A stretch of 29,053 nucleotides of DNA from a virus. Within the stretch, counting starts at the first letter, position 1, and each line of letters opens with the position of its first letter. Shown here piece by piece: positions 8,101 through 18,700 of the stretch. The position numbers and the translations under genes were made by a program. Where the stretch lies: IMG/VR virus record IMGVR_UViG_3300025732_000199, positions 1 to 29,053 of that record. One strand, 5' to 3'. The notes under the pieces are model-generated. The model searched no databases. It was not told the origin of the DNA and saw only the letters and a list, made by a program, of their open reading frames with translations.

Positions 8101-11100
8101 TCAGCACTAGCCTCTAATATGACTCCTCAACAATATGAGGCAATGATAATTAAAGAAATAGATAAGTCTTTACCTAAATTAAGAAAGTTAATAGATAGTT
8201 GGGATTTAAATCCAGTTGAAAGACAAGTCTATGAAAATATGTATAAGAGACTTGAAGATGGTAAAAAGGTAGATTGGAAAGAATTACATAGCCACCATGT
8301 TCTTGCAGGAAAAAATGTTGCAAAACGTATAGAGGGATTTGATCCTTCTCCTAATGAAAAGGCAATGAAGGAAGCAATATCTAAGTATATGCTTGAAGGA
8401 AGTCAGGTAGATGCAGTATCATCTAGACTTGTCACAGAATTAGATAATGAATTTAATAAAGAATTACAAAAGTTAAAAGAAACAAATCCTCAACGAGCAA
8501 AAGCAATACAGGCAGCATGGACTGGTGTAGATTCTGATACAGGTAGACCTGCAGGAAAGGCAAGACAAACAAAATTCCACAGTGTTCTTAAGGATATGAT
8601 TCCAGTAAATGTAAATGGTGAAACAAGATATATTCATAAAAAAGACTTTGATGATTTTGCTTCAAATCCAGATCAAAAAATTAGAAACTCCAGAACTAGA
8701 CAGGAAGTTTTAGATCAAGCATTATATAGAATGGGTCTTCGTCCTAAAGGTGGAAGACTTGTTGGCGACGGCGATTTACGTGCATCAAAGGCATTAAATG
8801 CTTCAGCCTTTGCTTTTGACATGCAGTATACTGGAAAAGGTTCTGGTGGCGGTAGAGGAAACTTATCAAAGACAGTTAAACCAATTGCTGCAGTTCAAGA
8901 AGCAGAATATAACGCAAGACTTGGAAATGTTCTTAATACTGAAGTCGGAAGACTATTACAAAAGGCTGGATATTCAGATAAAGATATTAGAAGTTATTAT
9001 CTAAGACCAGAACTTTCTCACTTAGAAGGACATGGACTAGGTGAAAGACAAGGCGCACAGTCAATGAAAACTGGCTATGCTATGTATGATGCCAGACTTA
9101 TAAATGACTTTATGCGTACTCAGAAGAGACACAATAGTATCTTAGACTGGAACGATGATCAATGGGCAAAGGTAGATAGTGGAAAGAAGGGCTACCCATT
9201 TATACCAAAAGATGAGATAGCAGATTTTAGAAAGGCTGCAGACTTTATGTCTCAGGGCAGACATCCAGTAACAGAAGCCGAAAGATTATTAGTTGCAAAA
9301 GCAGCACGTCTAGATGAACTAACATTACTTGCAAAGCAAAACGGAACTCCTATAAGAACTGGTGATTTAACTAAGAGTAACATAAATCACATTAGAGCAA
9401 TTCAGGCTGCTGCATCTCCTGGAGGAATAATACCAAGTAGATTGATGGATCTTCAAGCATTGGATTCTGGAAAAGTTTTGGTTGAGCCTGGAGAAATTCA
9501 GGTAGATAAGAAAACAAGAAAGGTTTCTATTGTTCGTGGTGGTGCAAGTGCTTCATCAGGAACAGTAAGAGTTGGAGGAAGCGCTAGAGACAAGGTTCTT
9601 GGTGATGAAAGAAGAAATACATATTTGCCAAAGCCAAGAGCGGGAGTTAAACTAGTTCCAGCATTATTTGGAAGAAAGACTGGAACTCCAGGAGAAACTA
9701 CAATAAAGAACCCTACAGTTCGTCAAGGAGAAATTGCTGCAGATTTGCGTAGAAGAGGATATAGTCAGGCTGAAATTGATAAAGCATTAAGAAAACTTGC
9801 AAAGAAAGAATTAAGAATTAAACAAACTCAAGTAGGAAAAGCAGATAAAGCAGCAAGGGTTGAGGCTGCAAGATTACAAGAACAAGAAAGAATTCAAAAA
9901 GAATCTACAGAAGCGTCAAGAAAAAATTTCTTAAAACAACAGCATAGAGAGCGATTAAATTATGCACAAGCAACACATTATGATGCTGCAGTTAGAGAAG
10001 ATCAAAAGAGAACATTAAAAGCACAACGACAAACACAAAAAGAACAAATTAAGAATAAGAGAATGATGCGCCAAGAAAAGGTTGGCAGATGGTCTGGCGG
10101 TGCTTCAATGGCCCTTGGAACTGCTGGTATGGGCTTAATGATGGCTGGTCAGCAGGATGCTGGTATGGCTGTTATGGGAGCATCTGCAGTTGCAGGTATG
10201 GCACCAATGTTAACTAACCCATACGTCGCTGCTGGAACAGCAGTTTTAGCAGTTGCTGGATCTTTATGGTTATTAGATAAAAGAGCAAAACAGCAAGCAG
10301 AAACAACTTCAAAATTAGTTGATGCAACATCAGCAACAACAGAAAAAATGAAGGCAATTGGAGAAATGACCAATCAGGTTGGTGCTTCTGAATTAATGGC
10401 AAGAAGAAGAACACAACAGTCATCAGATAGATATGTTACAGGTTTTGAAAGAGGAAAGCAACAGTTTGGAACAACGTTTTTGGAAAGCGACGTTGGGAAA
10501 AATATTCTTCAAGGCTTTAAAGATAACATTGTTCAAAATGGTGCAGAAATATCTGCTCAGCAAATGGCTGTTCAACTTGCTGGGTATGTATCAGATGGAA
10601 TTCTTTCTGCAGAGCAAGCACATAGCGTTGCAGAGTCAATAGGATTAAACTTAAAAAATACTACAATAGGTTCACAAATAAGTGGTCAGTTGTTAGACTT
10701 AATTGGTCCAAATGGTGAAGATTTATTAAAGAATCCTCTAGAAGTAAGAGTTAATTTAGTAAACGAACAAAGAGATATAAAGAAACAAATCTCCTCTGGA
10801 TTTAATAAAGATGTTAATTCTTTAAATAGTGCATGGCTTGGTTCAGAAAAGGTGATGCAAAAACTTCCAGGATTTTTGGCATATAGCGATCAAGAGTTGT
10901 TGGGAACAACAAAAACAGAAGCAACAGCCTCCGCTTTGGCTGCATATGGAGCACAAAATCTTGAATTCAATCAAGCACAAATTGATTCATTAAATGTTCA
11001 ATATGAAAAGCAAATTGCAATTTTAGAAAAAGAAAAGGCTGCAACAAGTAATAAGGCAAAACAAGCAGAAATAGAAGATAAAATTGCAACCTTAAAGTCT

Positions 11101-14100
11101 GACCAAAAGTCACAAACAGATAGTTTAAGAGCGCTAAATGGAGAACTATTAAAAGATCAACTTGCATCATTTAAGGTAGCACAGCAGAGAGGTGCTGTAG
11201 AAGATGCGTTCTTTGACTCATTAAAGTCACAAGTAAAGACAAAGTGGGCAAATGATCCTATGGCAGAAGCATTCTTAAAAACTTCTGCAGATCTTAAGAG
11301 CAAAAATTTAGAGGTAACAATAGATACAATAGTTGCATCTGGACAGTTGTCTCCAATGGCAGCAACATCTTTAATGACAATGTTTGCTGGGCAAGAAGGA
11401 GATTTGCAAAAAACATTAGAAACAGCAATTAAGTTCCAAGACCCTGGTAAGTTTATGGAAATAGTTAATTTCTTTGGGGGAATGCAAGATCAAAAGGCAG
11501 GCAAAAAGAACCTAAAGTTATTGGTAAATATGGCACAAAAGAATCCAGATAAGGCAGATAAGTTAATGTCTGCAATTGCATTAATGCAGAAAATGGATGG
11601 CAAAGAGGTTAATCTAGAAGCATTCTTTAGCGGAGACGATGCTCAGAAAAAATTAGAAGATTTAGCAAATTCATTACAAGCAGTTGAAGATCATAAGGGT
11701 CCGTTTACCCTTAAAGCATTAACAGAAGTTAAAGAACTCGGTGGCGTTAATTTAGAAGGAATTTTATCAAGATGGTCAGAGTTTGAGAATCTTCCAGATG
11801 AAACAAAGAAAACTGTTATTCAAGAATACGTTACTTTGTATAAGACTATTGATGAGTCTGCAGTAAGTGATGAAATAAAGCGTAGAGTTGCAGAAGCACC
11901 AAAAGAAAAACAAGGATGGCTTAACGCATATTACAACAGTACTGCAGGCCGAGATAAGGTAAGACAAGACCTCGCTGGCGAACGAACAATGCAAAAGGTA
12001 AAGCAAGATATTGCAAGCAAGGCAGCAGGTGCAGGAAGCACTGACGGAACTGGAAGTAAAAAGAATCCATTTGCAGATATTCTTACAAGATTAAAGAATG
12101 TTAGAAATGCAGCAATAAATGCAGCAGGTGGATTTGATGAATTAAAGAAGGCTATCGCTGCTGCAGGAGACAAGTCGGTAGCAAATAAGTTTATGGGTAT
12201 AGAGCAGCAGATGATGAAGAAGGGATACAGTAAAGACTTCATCGACTATATGACTGGACTAGACCCAACAGAACAAGCAAAGATGGGCTTCACAGCAACC
12301 AAGGCTGGTAAGCAAACATACAATCAATATAACTATAAGACTGGTAAAAATGAAAAGAAAACAGTTAAATATAAGAAGGGTGATTTTGTATTAACTGATC
12401 AAGGAAATGCAATGCGCCAAGCCTTTGATAAGGCTGTAGTTGGAGAGTTTGAGATAGCACAAAGAGATGTGTTAAAAAATATTAATGAGCAAGAAGTTGC
12501 ATATAAGACACTCAAAGGTTTAGGCTTATCTAATTTAGAAATTGAAAAGGCTATGGAAAATGAAGCATATGTAACTGCCATTGCTACTGGCCAAATCACC
12601 AAAAAAGAATTAGAGACAAATGCTGCATTACAAAAGCAAGCATTGTTAAGGGAACAAATAAAGTCTATTACAGATAAAACAAAAACAAATGAAACAAGAA
12701 TTGATGCATTAAAGAAAGCACCAGATTTAATTAATTTCTTAAGTCAATTAAAAACAATTGACGCAGAAGGCAATCAGGTATCGTTAAGCATTACATCAAT
12801 ATTTGATGCTATCCAAGATCCAGAAGATTTAATTAAAATGGTTTCAATAATGGAAGCAATTAAAAATGGAACAATTTCTGCCGAGCAAGGATATAAGGAT
12901 TTATTTAATTTTATTAGTACATCAGAAGTTGCTAAAGACTTAGAGAAGAATTTATTAACACCACTTGAAAGATTCCAAAAGGCTTACGATGCAGCAATGA
13001 AGGTATTTGATGCCTATAAGACTATGGATGAATATACATTAAAGTCTAATATAACTGGCATGGATAAAAATACTGGTGTATCAGACTACAATGGTCAAAC
13101 ATATAAGCAATTAGAAAGAACAAAGACACAAAGCGATGAAGCACTTGCTGCAATGAATGCAGAACTTGCTATTTATGAGCATCAAATTTCTATGATTAGA
13201 AGTGAGATTGATCAGATCGAACAATCTATTGAAAATACGGATGTGTCAAGTCTCAGCCTTACAGTAGATGGCAAAAAGGTAAGTGGAAAACTTAAGTATG
13301 TATTAGAAGATCTTAAGGAGCAAATTAGCGATTGGGAACGTGAGATTGAGATTAATCCTAAGTGGGGAGATCGTGCAATTAAGAAACTTCAAGATGAGAC
13401 TAACATATATTCTCATGATCTTGAGGTTATGGATCATCAGGCACAAAAGATTAATGATAAATATGATAGTCAAGTTAAGGCATTAGAAGAAGTTCAAAAG
13501 GTCAATGACTCTATCATTAGACAACAAGAACAACAGTTAAATCTTGCAGATGCTTTGACACAAGGTGATATTGCAGCAGCAGCACAAGCAGCACAGGATA
13601 TGAGAGCGGGTAACGCCGAAGCCTTTGCAACAAGTCAAACAGATGCACTTGGACAGGCTAGAGATAATGCAATTAATGCTTTAACAAATTCTCAAGGAAT
13701 GACAAAGGATCAGATAGAAGAACGTCGTTGGGAAATATCACAGCAAATTTATGCAATGGAAAATGATCCTGCAAGACTTGCTATAGAAGAAAAGATTCAG
13801 CAAGCAAAAGATGCTATTTATACAATTGAAGATAAGCGTGATGAACTGCTTCTTCAAATTAGAACTAAAGAAGAAGCAATCTATAAATTAGAACAAGACA
13901 AGGTTGTTCCGCTACAAAAACAAATAGACATCGAAACAACCAAAAATCTTGCATTAGACTATCAGTTGGTTGTATTAGGAAATATTATTGCTGCTAATGA
14001 TAGAAATAGAGAAATTGCAGGAATGACCAGAGATCAATGGGAAGAAATGCTTGCTCAGCAGACTCTCATGGATGAAAAATTAAGAAAAGATATTGCAGAT

Positions 14101-15072
14101 GCCCTTGCTTTATTTAATAAAGACAGCATGACTGCAGAAGAAACATGGAAGAGAATTAAAGAATTATACGATGCAATTAAGGATAAGACTGTAACTATAA
14201 CTGTAAATTATGTTACAGGAAGTACTGTTACTGGACCTGGAGATGGTAATACTGGAGACGGCAACACTGGAGATGGTAACACTGGAGACGGTAACACTGG
14301 AGACGGTAATACGGGGGATGGAAATACAGGAACTGGTAATACTGGTAGTGGTAATAAATCAGGAACTGGTACATCTGGTACAGTCTCTGGCGTAGATGCA
14401 GCAACACCAGAAACACCTTATAAGTCAACATGGCAAGGTATTTCTGATCCAACTGCAAGAAGCCATGTCAAGGATATGGAGACAAATATTTCTGCTAATA
14501 TTGCAGAAAACTCAAGATTGTTTGCACAAAAGATTGCAGAGAAAAAAGCAACAGAAAATGCTGGTTCGGTTGCAGGAATGCACCTTGCTGATTTAAATAG
14601 AATGGGCAACTCACTGGCTTTAGCACAAAAATATGCTGGCCCAGAATCTGCTAAGAAGCAGGCAGAAGCAATTCAAAAAGCAAATGCTGATAAGGCAGCA
14701 AAAGCAAAAGCAGCAGCAGATTTAAAGAAGTTTGGCGGAAATTCAATTGCAGCAAGCCAGTTTGCTAACTGGGGTCATGCATCTGGTGGGTTAATAAAAC
14801 GATTTGCATTTGGCGGTAATGTAATAGGAACAGATGTTGTCCCTGCAATGTTAACTCCAGGCGAGTTTATAATGAGTAGATATGCTGTACAAAAGACTGG
14901 ACTTGATGCTATGAAGGCAATAAATAACGGGGATCAAGTAGGCGACTCAGTGTATAATTATAGTATTAACGTAAATGTTAAATCTGATGCAAACCCTGAT
15001 GAAATTGCCAAGGTAGTTATGACTCATATTCAGAGGGTTAATTCACAGGCAATAAGGAGTGTAAGAGTATAA
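5197..15072 (+). CDS. Tape measure protein, giant (3291 residues)
   Basis: The protein sets tail length and is ejected with the DNA. GTG start at 5197, nine bases after AGAGGTG; an ATG at 5190 is only two bases from it and encodes six codons. Residues ~1-190 are helical. Residues ~190-540 match TP901-type tape measure cores (FGKNMQWAGRQLMVG, TMAADAAAAGFQG, MKEGGINASEGANALKSGL, LFGKFQFARLSTLF). Hydrophobic stretches lie at ~551-586 and ~1629-1694. The motif DVVPAML(S/T)P occurs at 701 and again at 3213; the latter is the usual place. Residues ~809-935 look kinase-like (GVGGVYRKPNGKLVVVKP, then DLQQAN). Residues ~2860-3000 are coiled coil, followed by GDGNT repeats. At roughly 1.5 angstrom per residue the full length would give a tail near 490 nm, fewer if the inserted domains do not span the tube. 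Confidence 0.95.
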   Translation: MSDVNAHIGIDFDTAGALAQLRRLQAGLSTFYQTLAEGNLAAANAQKGLNATLAQSIAANGKFAVSQKTVATSTLAFTTALEKNKLSMKEYFRYSAAAATANTKTLSRMFAQEREIINRARRDRVKSLQAQYVQMAKAQGGFVEAMRIMPRTLMMANGQFTELGTRIQYAAQRQQFLNQLLKQGSTNLLNFGKNMQWAGRQLMVGLTIPLTMLAGYASKAFRELEKETIKFKRVYGDAFTSQAETDAAVKNVQTIANEYMKFGVAVKDTMTMAADAAAAGFQGADLDKQIRSATKLAVLGQIEQQQALETTISLQNAFGLSADQLAEKINFLNAVENQTVLSIEDLTIAIPKAAPVVKQLGGNVEDLAFFLTAMKEGGINASEGANALKSGLASMINPTEKASKMLDGLGINIKGIIEANKGDLKGTVVGFARALDTLDPLNRARAIEQLFGKFQFARLSTLFQNVTKDGSQASRALDLAGKSVEELAILSEREMKKIEESTTFKFQAAMEQFKKDIMPLGKAFLEAVTPIVKFFSKVFEKFNSFSDGTKKTIAIITGVIAGIGPIALMTFGLMANGIANLVKLFATLRGGIAKLNGQNSILGGGFDYVTQQELENQAASQALHNTHTRLVEVFNVEKVAVSELAASYASLGSQMRTMASQNPGLFAGGVRGAKGAVKGLPPVRKYADGILSVPGPKGAGDVVPAMLSPQEAVIPSDRAQKYSGLITAIFNDKVPGFMAGRLPWGNNHPVKPVGPVDIKGPKPFAETQSQRVVAEQIADAVKASRYGSTKPTDFGALVQPFSGRSFPIPGVGGVYRKPNGKLVVVKPTMDEKTALAEVRATQIARDVHGLVSPKQTIRTMLDPTDPSGKRKLIVLESPYDPRIAETTGKFTQKDMITQLVASTLRADKDLQQANLSGNVLADVGTAGVFGRASGFRDYQTVLPGMGEMGLINLLGVKGGAKKFFAQETSALASNMTPQQYEAMIIKEIDKSLPKLRKLIDSWDLNPVERQVYENMYKRLEDGKKVDWKELHSHHVLAGKNVAKRIEGFDPSPNEKAMKEAISKYMLEGSQVDAVSSRLVTELDNEFNKELQKLKETNPQRAKAIQAAWTGVDSDTGRPAGKARQTKFHSVLKDMIPVNVNGETRYIHKKDFDDFASNPDQKIRNSRTRQEVLDQALYRMGLRPKGGRLVGDGDLRASKALNASAFAFDMQYTGKGSGGGRGNLSKTVKPIAAVQEAEYNARLGNVLNTEVGRLLQKAGYSDKDIRSYYLRPELSHLEGHGLGERQGAQSMKTGYAMYDARLINDFMRTQKRHNSILDWNDDQWAKVDSGKKGYPFIPKDEIADFRKAADFMSQGRHPVTEAERLLVAKAARLDELTLLAKQNGTPIRTGDLTKSNINHIRAIQAAASPGGIIPSRLMDLQALDSGKVLVEPGEIQVDKKTRKVSIVRGGASASSGTVRVGGSARDKVLGDERRNTYLPKPRAGVKLVPALFGRKTGTPGETTIKNPTVRQGEIAADLRRRGYSQAEIDKALRKLAKKELRIKQTQVGKADKAARVEAARLQEQERIQKESTEASRKNFLKQQHRERLNYAQATHYDAAVREDQKRTLKAQRQTQKEQIKNKRMMRQEKVGRWSGGASMALGTAGMGLMMAGQQDAGMAVMGASAVAGMAPMLTNPYVAAGTAVLAVAGSLWLLDKRAKQQAETTSKLVDATSATTEKMKAIGEMTNQVGASELMARRRTQQSSDRYVTGFERGKQQFGTTFLESDVGKNILQGFKDNIVQNGAEISAQQMAVQLAGYVSDGILSAEQAHSVAESIGLNLKNTTIGSQISGQLLDLIGPNGEDLLKNPLEVRVNLVNEQRDIKKQISSGFNKDVNSLNSAWLGSEKVMQKLPGFLAYSDQELLGTTKTEATASALAAYGAQNLEFNQAQIDSLNVQYEKQIAILEKEKAATSNKAKQAEIEDKIATLKSDQKSQTDSLRALNGELLKDQLASFKVAQQRGAVEDAFFDSLKSQVKTKWANDPMAEAFLKTSADLKSKNLEVTIDTIVASGQLSPMAATSLMTMFAGQEGDLQKTLETAIKFQDPGKFMEIVNFFGGMQDQKAGKKNLKLLVNMAQKNPDKADKLMSAIALMQKMDGKEVNLEAFFSGDDAQKKLEDLANSLQAVEDHKGPFTLKALTEVKELGGVNLEGILSRWSEFENLPDETKKTVIQEYVTLYKTIDESAVSDEIKRRVAEAPKEKQGWLNAYYNSTAGRDKVRQDLAGERTMQKVKQDIASKAAGAGSTDGTGSKKNPFADILTRLKNVRNAAINAAGGFDELKKAIAAAGDKSVANKFMGIEQQMMKKGYSKDFIDYMTGLDPTEQAKMGFTATKAGKQTYNQYNYKTGKNEKKTVKYKKGDFVLTDQGNAMRQAFDKAVVGEFEIAQRDVLKNINEQEVAYKTLKGLGLSNLEIEKAMENEAYVTAIATGQITKKELETNAALQKQALLREQIKSITDKTKTNETRIDALKKAPDLINFLSQLKTIDAEGNQVSLSITSIFDAIQDPEDLIKMVSIMEAIKNGTISAEQGYKDLFNFISTSEVAKDLEKNLLTPLERFQKAYDAAMKVFDAYKTMDEYTLKSNITGMDKNTGVSDYNGQTYKQLERTKTQSDEALAAMNAELAIYEHQISMIRSEIDQIEQSIENTDVSSLSLTVDGKKVSGKLKYVLEDLKEQISDWEREIEINPKWGDRAIKKLQDETNIYSHDLEVMDHQAQKINDKYDSQVKALEEVQKVNDSIIRQQEQQLNLADALTQGDIAAAAQAAQDMRAGNAEAFATSQTDALGQARDNAINALTNSQGMTKDQIEERRWEISQQIYAMENDPARLAIEEKIQQAKDAIYTIEDKRDELLLQIRTKEEAIYKLEQDKVVPLQKQIDIETTKNLALDYQLVVLGNIIAANDRNREIAGMTRDQWEEMLAQQTLMDEKLRKDIADALALFNKDSMTAEETWKRIKELYDAIKDKTVTITVNYVTGSTVTGPGDGNTGDGNTGDGNTGDGNTGDGNTGDGNTGTGNTGSGNKSGTGTSGTVSGVDAATPETPYKSTWQGISDPTARSHVKDMETNISANIAENSRLFAQKIAEKKATENAGSVAGMHLADLNRMGNSLALAQKYAGPESAKKQAEAIQKANADKAAKAKAAADLKKFGGNSIAASQFANWGHASGGLIKRFAFGGNVIGTDVVPAMLTPGEFIMSRYAVQKTGLDAMKAINNGDQVGDSVYNYSINVNVKSDANPDEIAKVVMTHIQRVNSQAIRSVRV
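14239..14358 (+). repeat. Tandem 15-bp repeat encoding GDGNT pentapeptides
   Basis: Eight in-frame 15-base units inside the tape measure gene. The first six encode GDGNT and the last two are variants (GTGNT, GSGNK). Third codon positions vary between units (GAT/GAC, GGT/GGC/GGA, AAT/AAC), so the copies are old or kept at the protein level. The repeat forms a flexible, Gly/Asp/Asn-rich linker between the coiled-coil segment and the C-terminal region. Confidence 0.95.
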
Positions 15073-15707
15073 TGGCAACAAGCACATACATGACTGGTCG
15101 TAAAAAATACCAAAGACCACAGGCAATGCTATGGTCAGAAAACTCTGGCAAACTTGAAAATGGTTTATATATACCCAACGGACTTGAAATAAATGCTAAC
15201 CCTGGTTCAGAAGTAGACCCAGAAAATTTAGATCAATTTTTAATATTATCAGATGATAACAGATCTCCAATAGAATTTGGAACTAATAGAATTGAAAAAA
15301 GAGAAAGAATGATTAATGGCCGAATGCGCTCATATCACATTGCTGATAAATTAAATATTTCTCTTTCCTATACCAATTTACCATCCAGATCATTCCCATT
15401 GTCTGGTGATTTTGATTCAAGCGGTCAATCACAATTTACAAGTTCATCACAACAATATACAAGTGACGGTGGCGCAGGCGGAGTAGAGTTATTAGATTGG
15501 TATGAGAATCATCAGGGTTCATTTTGGTGCTATCTTGCTTACGATAAATACTCTGTATTTGGCAAAGACGATTCTGCATATGCACACCTTCCACAATACA
15601 ATCAATTAGTTGAAGTATTCTTTTCAGATTTTTCTTATACAGTTACCAAGCGTGGCGGAAACAATTTTGATTTTTGGGATATTTCAATTAGTCTGGAAGA
15701 GGCATAA
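15072..15707 (+). CDS. Distal tail (Dit-like) / minor tail protein, putative
   Basis: 211 residues, TAATG overlap with the tape measure stop; AAGGAG lies 12 bases upstream. Beta-rich with many aromatic residues: AMLWSENSGKLENGLYIPNG, RMRSYHIADKLNISLSYTNLPSRSF, a Ser/Gln-rich loop around residues 117-130, then LLDWYENHQGSFWCYLAYDK and a final strand set ending FDFWDISISLEEA. No enzymatic motif. Genes between the tape measure and the large tail-tip protein usually encode the distal tail ring that links tube and hub, so Dit is the leading guess. Sequence alone does not confirm the fold. Confidence 0.55.
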   Translation: MATSTYMTGRKKYQRPQAMLWSENSGKLENGLYIPNGLEINANPGSEVDPENLDQFLILSDDNRSPIEFGTNRIEKRERMINGRMRSYHIADKLNISLSYTNLPSRSFPLSGDFDSSGQSQFTSSSQQYTSDGGAGGVELLDWYENHQGSFWCYLAYDKYSVFGKDDSAYAHLPQYNQLVEVFFSDFSYTVTKRGGNNFDFWDISISLEEA

Positions 15708-18700
15708 TGTTTGAAGATCTTGACCTTAAAAAACATTTAGAAACCTCATCTGTTGTAAAAACAAAAACAGCAGTAATAGCAGAATGGAATCTAAATTCTC
15801 CAACCAATATTTCAAAAATTGGAAACTATAGATATAGACCAACACAAGCAGACTCTGTATATAAGTTAATTCCAAGTACATTTGATCCTTCTGAAAATAA
15901 AGATACGCTGATTCCATTTTATTACAATGCAACAGACTCAGATATTGTAATCGACGGTGGATTTGATGATGATGGTTTGCCAGTAACATTAAAACAAACT
16001 AAAGAAAAATTAAAAATGATTTATTCTTTAGAGGACTGTTTTAAAATGTTTAGACCAAGATCTGGAATTAATAAGGCAAGGTACCTTCCAGGAAACTATT
16101 TACATCATCCAAATATAAATATGGCCAATAGACCACGTTACTATATGCCAGATAAAAAAGATTATTTTAAATATTGGACATCTTTTAGAACAGAGAATGG
16201 CTTAGAGTATGGTATATCCATTTCTAAAAATGGAGAAAATGCAATAGAAGATACAGCACCATTTGTTGTATATAAAGATGAAGTTGCTGCAAATAGAATT
16301 ATTATAAAAATGCAAACGCATATAGGCAATAAAGATTTAGGTACATTTTCTTCTGCATCAGAATCAATATCAGATCCTTTTTACGGAGATACTAAAAAGG
16401 CAACACCAGTCAAATGGAAGATCCAGGCGTTAAAAAATAATTCTTGGTCTGATGTTATTTCTTTTACACAGTCTTCCACTAGAAGCGACGGGACCCCAAT
16501 AATTAGCCATGACGGATACGTAGAATTAGCATATGGACTTAAGGTACCAAAACAATACAGAGATATCTTTATTTTTGCAGAACAGTACTCTTCAGAAACT
16601 CTGTTGCCTGAAAAAGCACTCAACGGTTACTCATATTTAGTTGTTGAAAATGAAAACGATCTTGGAACCTTTCATATTTGGTTAGATGAATTTAATGACT
16701 ATAAGACATTTACACCAGATTACGGCTGGTATTTAGAGGAATCAGACGTAGATAGATTAACAAACTTTGTTACAGACATGACTAACCCACCTAAATATGC
16801 AGTTAATAATGCATATAGGTTTAGAGAGTTTGAAAAGATTAAGGGTATTAGGCTTGTTGTCGATACAATGAATAAGCCAAATTGCACCTTTGATCTAATT
16901 GAGATATCTCCAAGACTTTGTGCCGATATTTCTGATAAGGTAAGGGAATTTTCTTTAAAGAAAAATGCATCTGATTTAGGAATAAGCGGTATGCCAGTAG
17001 GACAACTATTAGCCTCCACGGGTTCTATAACCATCTTTGATTACGATGATGCATTTAATTATAATAATAACGATAGCATTATTAAAGATTTAATTGATAA
17101 GCATATACAGTTTAAGTTTTATGATATTATTTTTAATGTGGATGGTTGGGATTATTATGTTCCACTAAAAACATTATATTCAGATGGCTTTCCAGATATA
17201 AACTCAACAGATCAAACAGTTTCTTTAGAATTAAGAGATATGTTTTTTTATTTTGAAAATATAACCGCACCACAAACTTTGATGACAAGGGTATCTTTAA
17301 GTTCTGCCATAGCAATGCTATTAGATTCAATCGGTTTTTCTAACTATGTATTTAAAAGAGTTGCTGACGAAACAGAGTTAATAATTCCATACTTTTATAT
17401 TGAACCAGATGTTAGCGTGGCAGAAGTTTTACAAGACCTAGCAGTATCCACACAAACTGCAATGTTCTTTGATGAATATAATAATTTTGTAATGATGAGC
17501 AAGGATTACATCATGCCAACATTAGACCAAAGAGATACAGACATCATCTTGTCTGGAAATGAAAAAGAATCTGATAACGATATATTACCAAATATTTTAG
17601 AAATTTCATCACAAGAAAATAAAGTTTATAATGATGGAAAAATTAATTATTCAGAAAAATATATACAACGATCTGTCGGAACAATTAAGCAAGCAAGTTT
17701 AATTGACATGGAAAGATCTTGGATATATAAGCCAGTATTACTCTGGGAAGTTGCTGGAACAGAAAATACAAAATCTATCAATGGAGAAACAGCAACACAA
17801 TCAAGTTACACTCTTTCTGCAATACCATTGAACTCTGATCTTCCTGCTACCCTGCCAACAGTTGTTAATAGAGAAGTTATAAATAATGTTATTGATTTTG
17901 GTGAGGGCATATATTGGATATCAAGATACAATGGCTATTTTTATTCCAATGGAGAAATTATAAAATATGACGCTGTACAGTTTAATGTTTCTGGTGTAGG
18001 TAATGTCTGGATTAGTAGTAACCAAGAATATCAATATTATTTTTCATCGTTGCCATTTAATGGAAAAATTTATCCAACTGGCGTAGTAAGAATATACACA
18101 GTACCAAATTATGAGGAAGTTAATGGATTCTTAAAATTAAAAAATGGTGATGTCGCCCTTCATGGCCGTGCCCAATTCGGAACATCTATAACATCACACA
18201 GCGCTGGACTATCTGAATACTGGATGGATAACAACAATGTTCGTGGCTGCATGATGCAATCACAATATTTATTTGAAAATAATTTAACCGTACCTTCTAC
18301 AGAACTAGGGGTTGCTGGTCAAAATAATGAACTTGCAAAAAAGAGCACAAGAACTGGAGTTATTAGAAACTTTATGTCTTCATCATATAACTCAGAATCA
18401 GACATTAATACATTTAAACAAACAAAACCTGGAACTATCCAGTCCTCAGCATTGGTCATGCAAGGTCCATCATTTTTAGCAACAGATAAACCAAGAGACT
18501 TTGTTTCATATTTATATAAGCCATTGGATAATAGATACAAGCACTTTGGAACAAGAATGAGAATTATTGGAAAAATTGAAAATGGTTACAGTCGTGGACA
18601 GACTGCTAATGGAAGCACTAACTATTTTGTTGTTCCAGGATTAACACCAGACAAGGATATAACAATTTCTGGTGGTGGCGGTGGGTTAGCCGTAATGATA

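Noticed and set aside
9019-9033. HLEGH (residues 1275-1279) in the tape measure as a metalloprotease site.
   Set aside because: It is not HEXXH, has no supporting downstream ligand, and occurs in a region without recognisable protease pattern.
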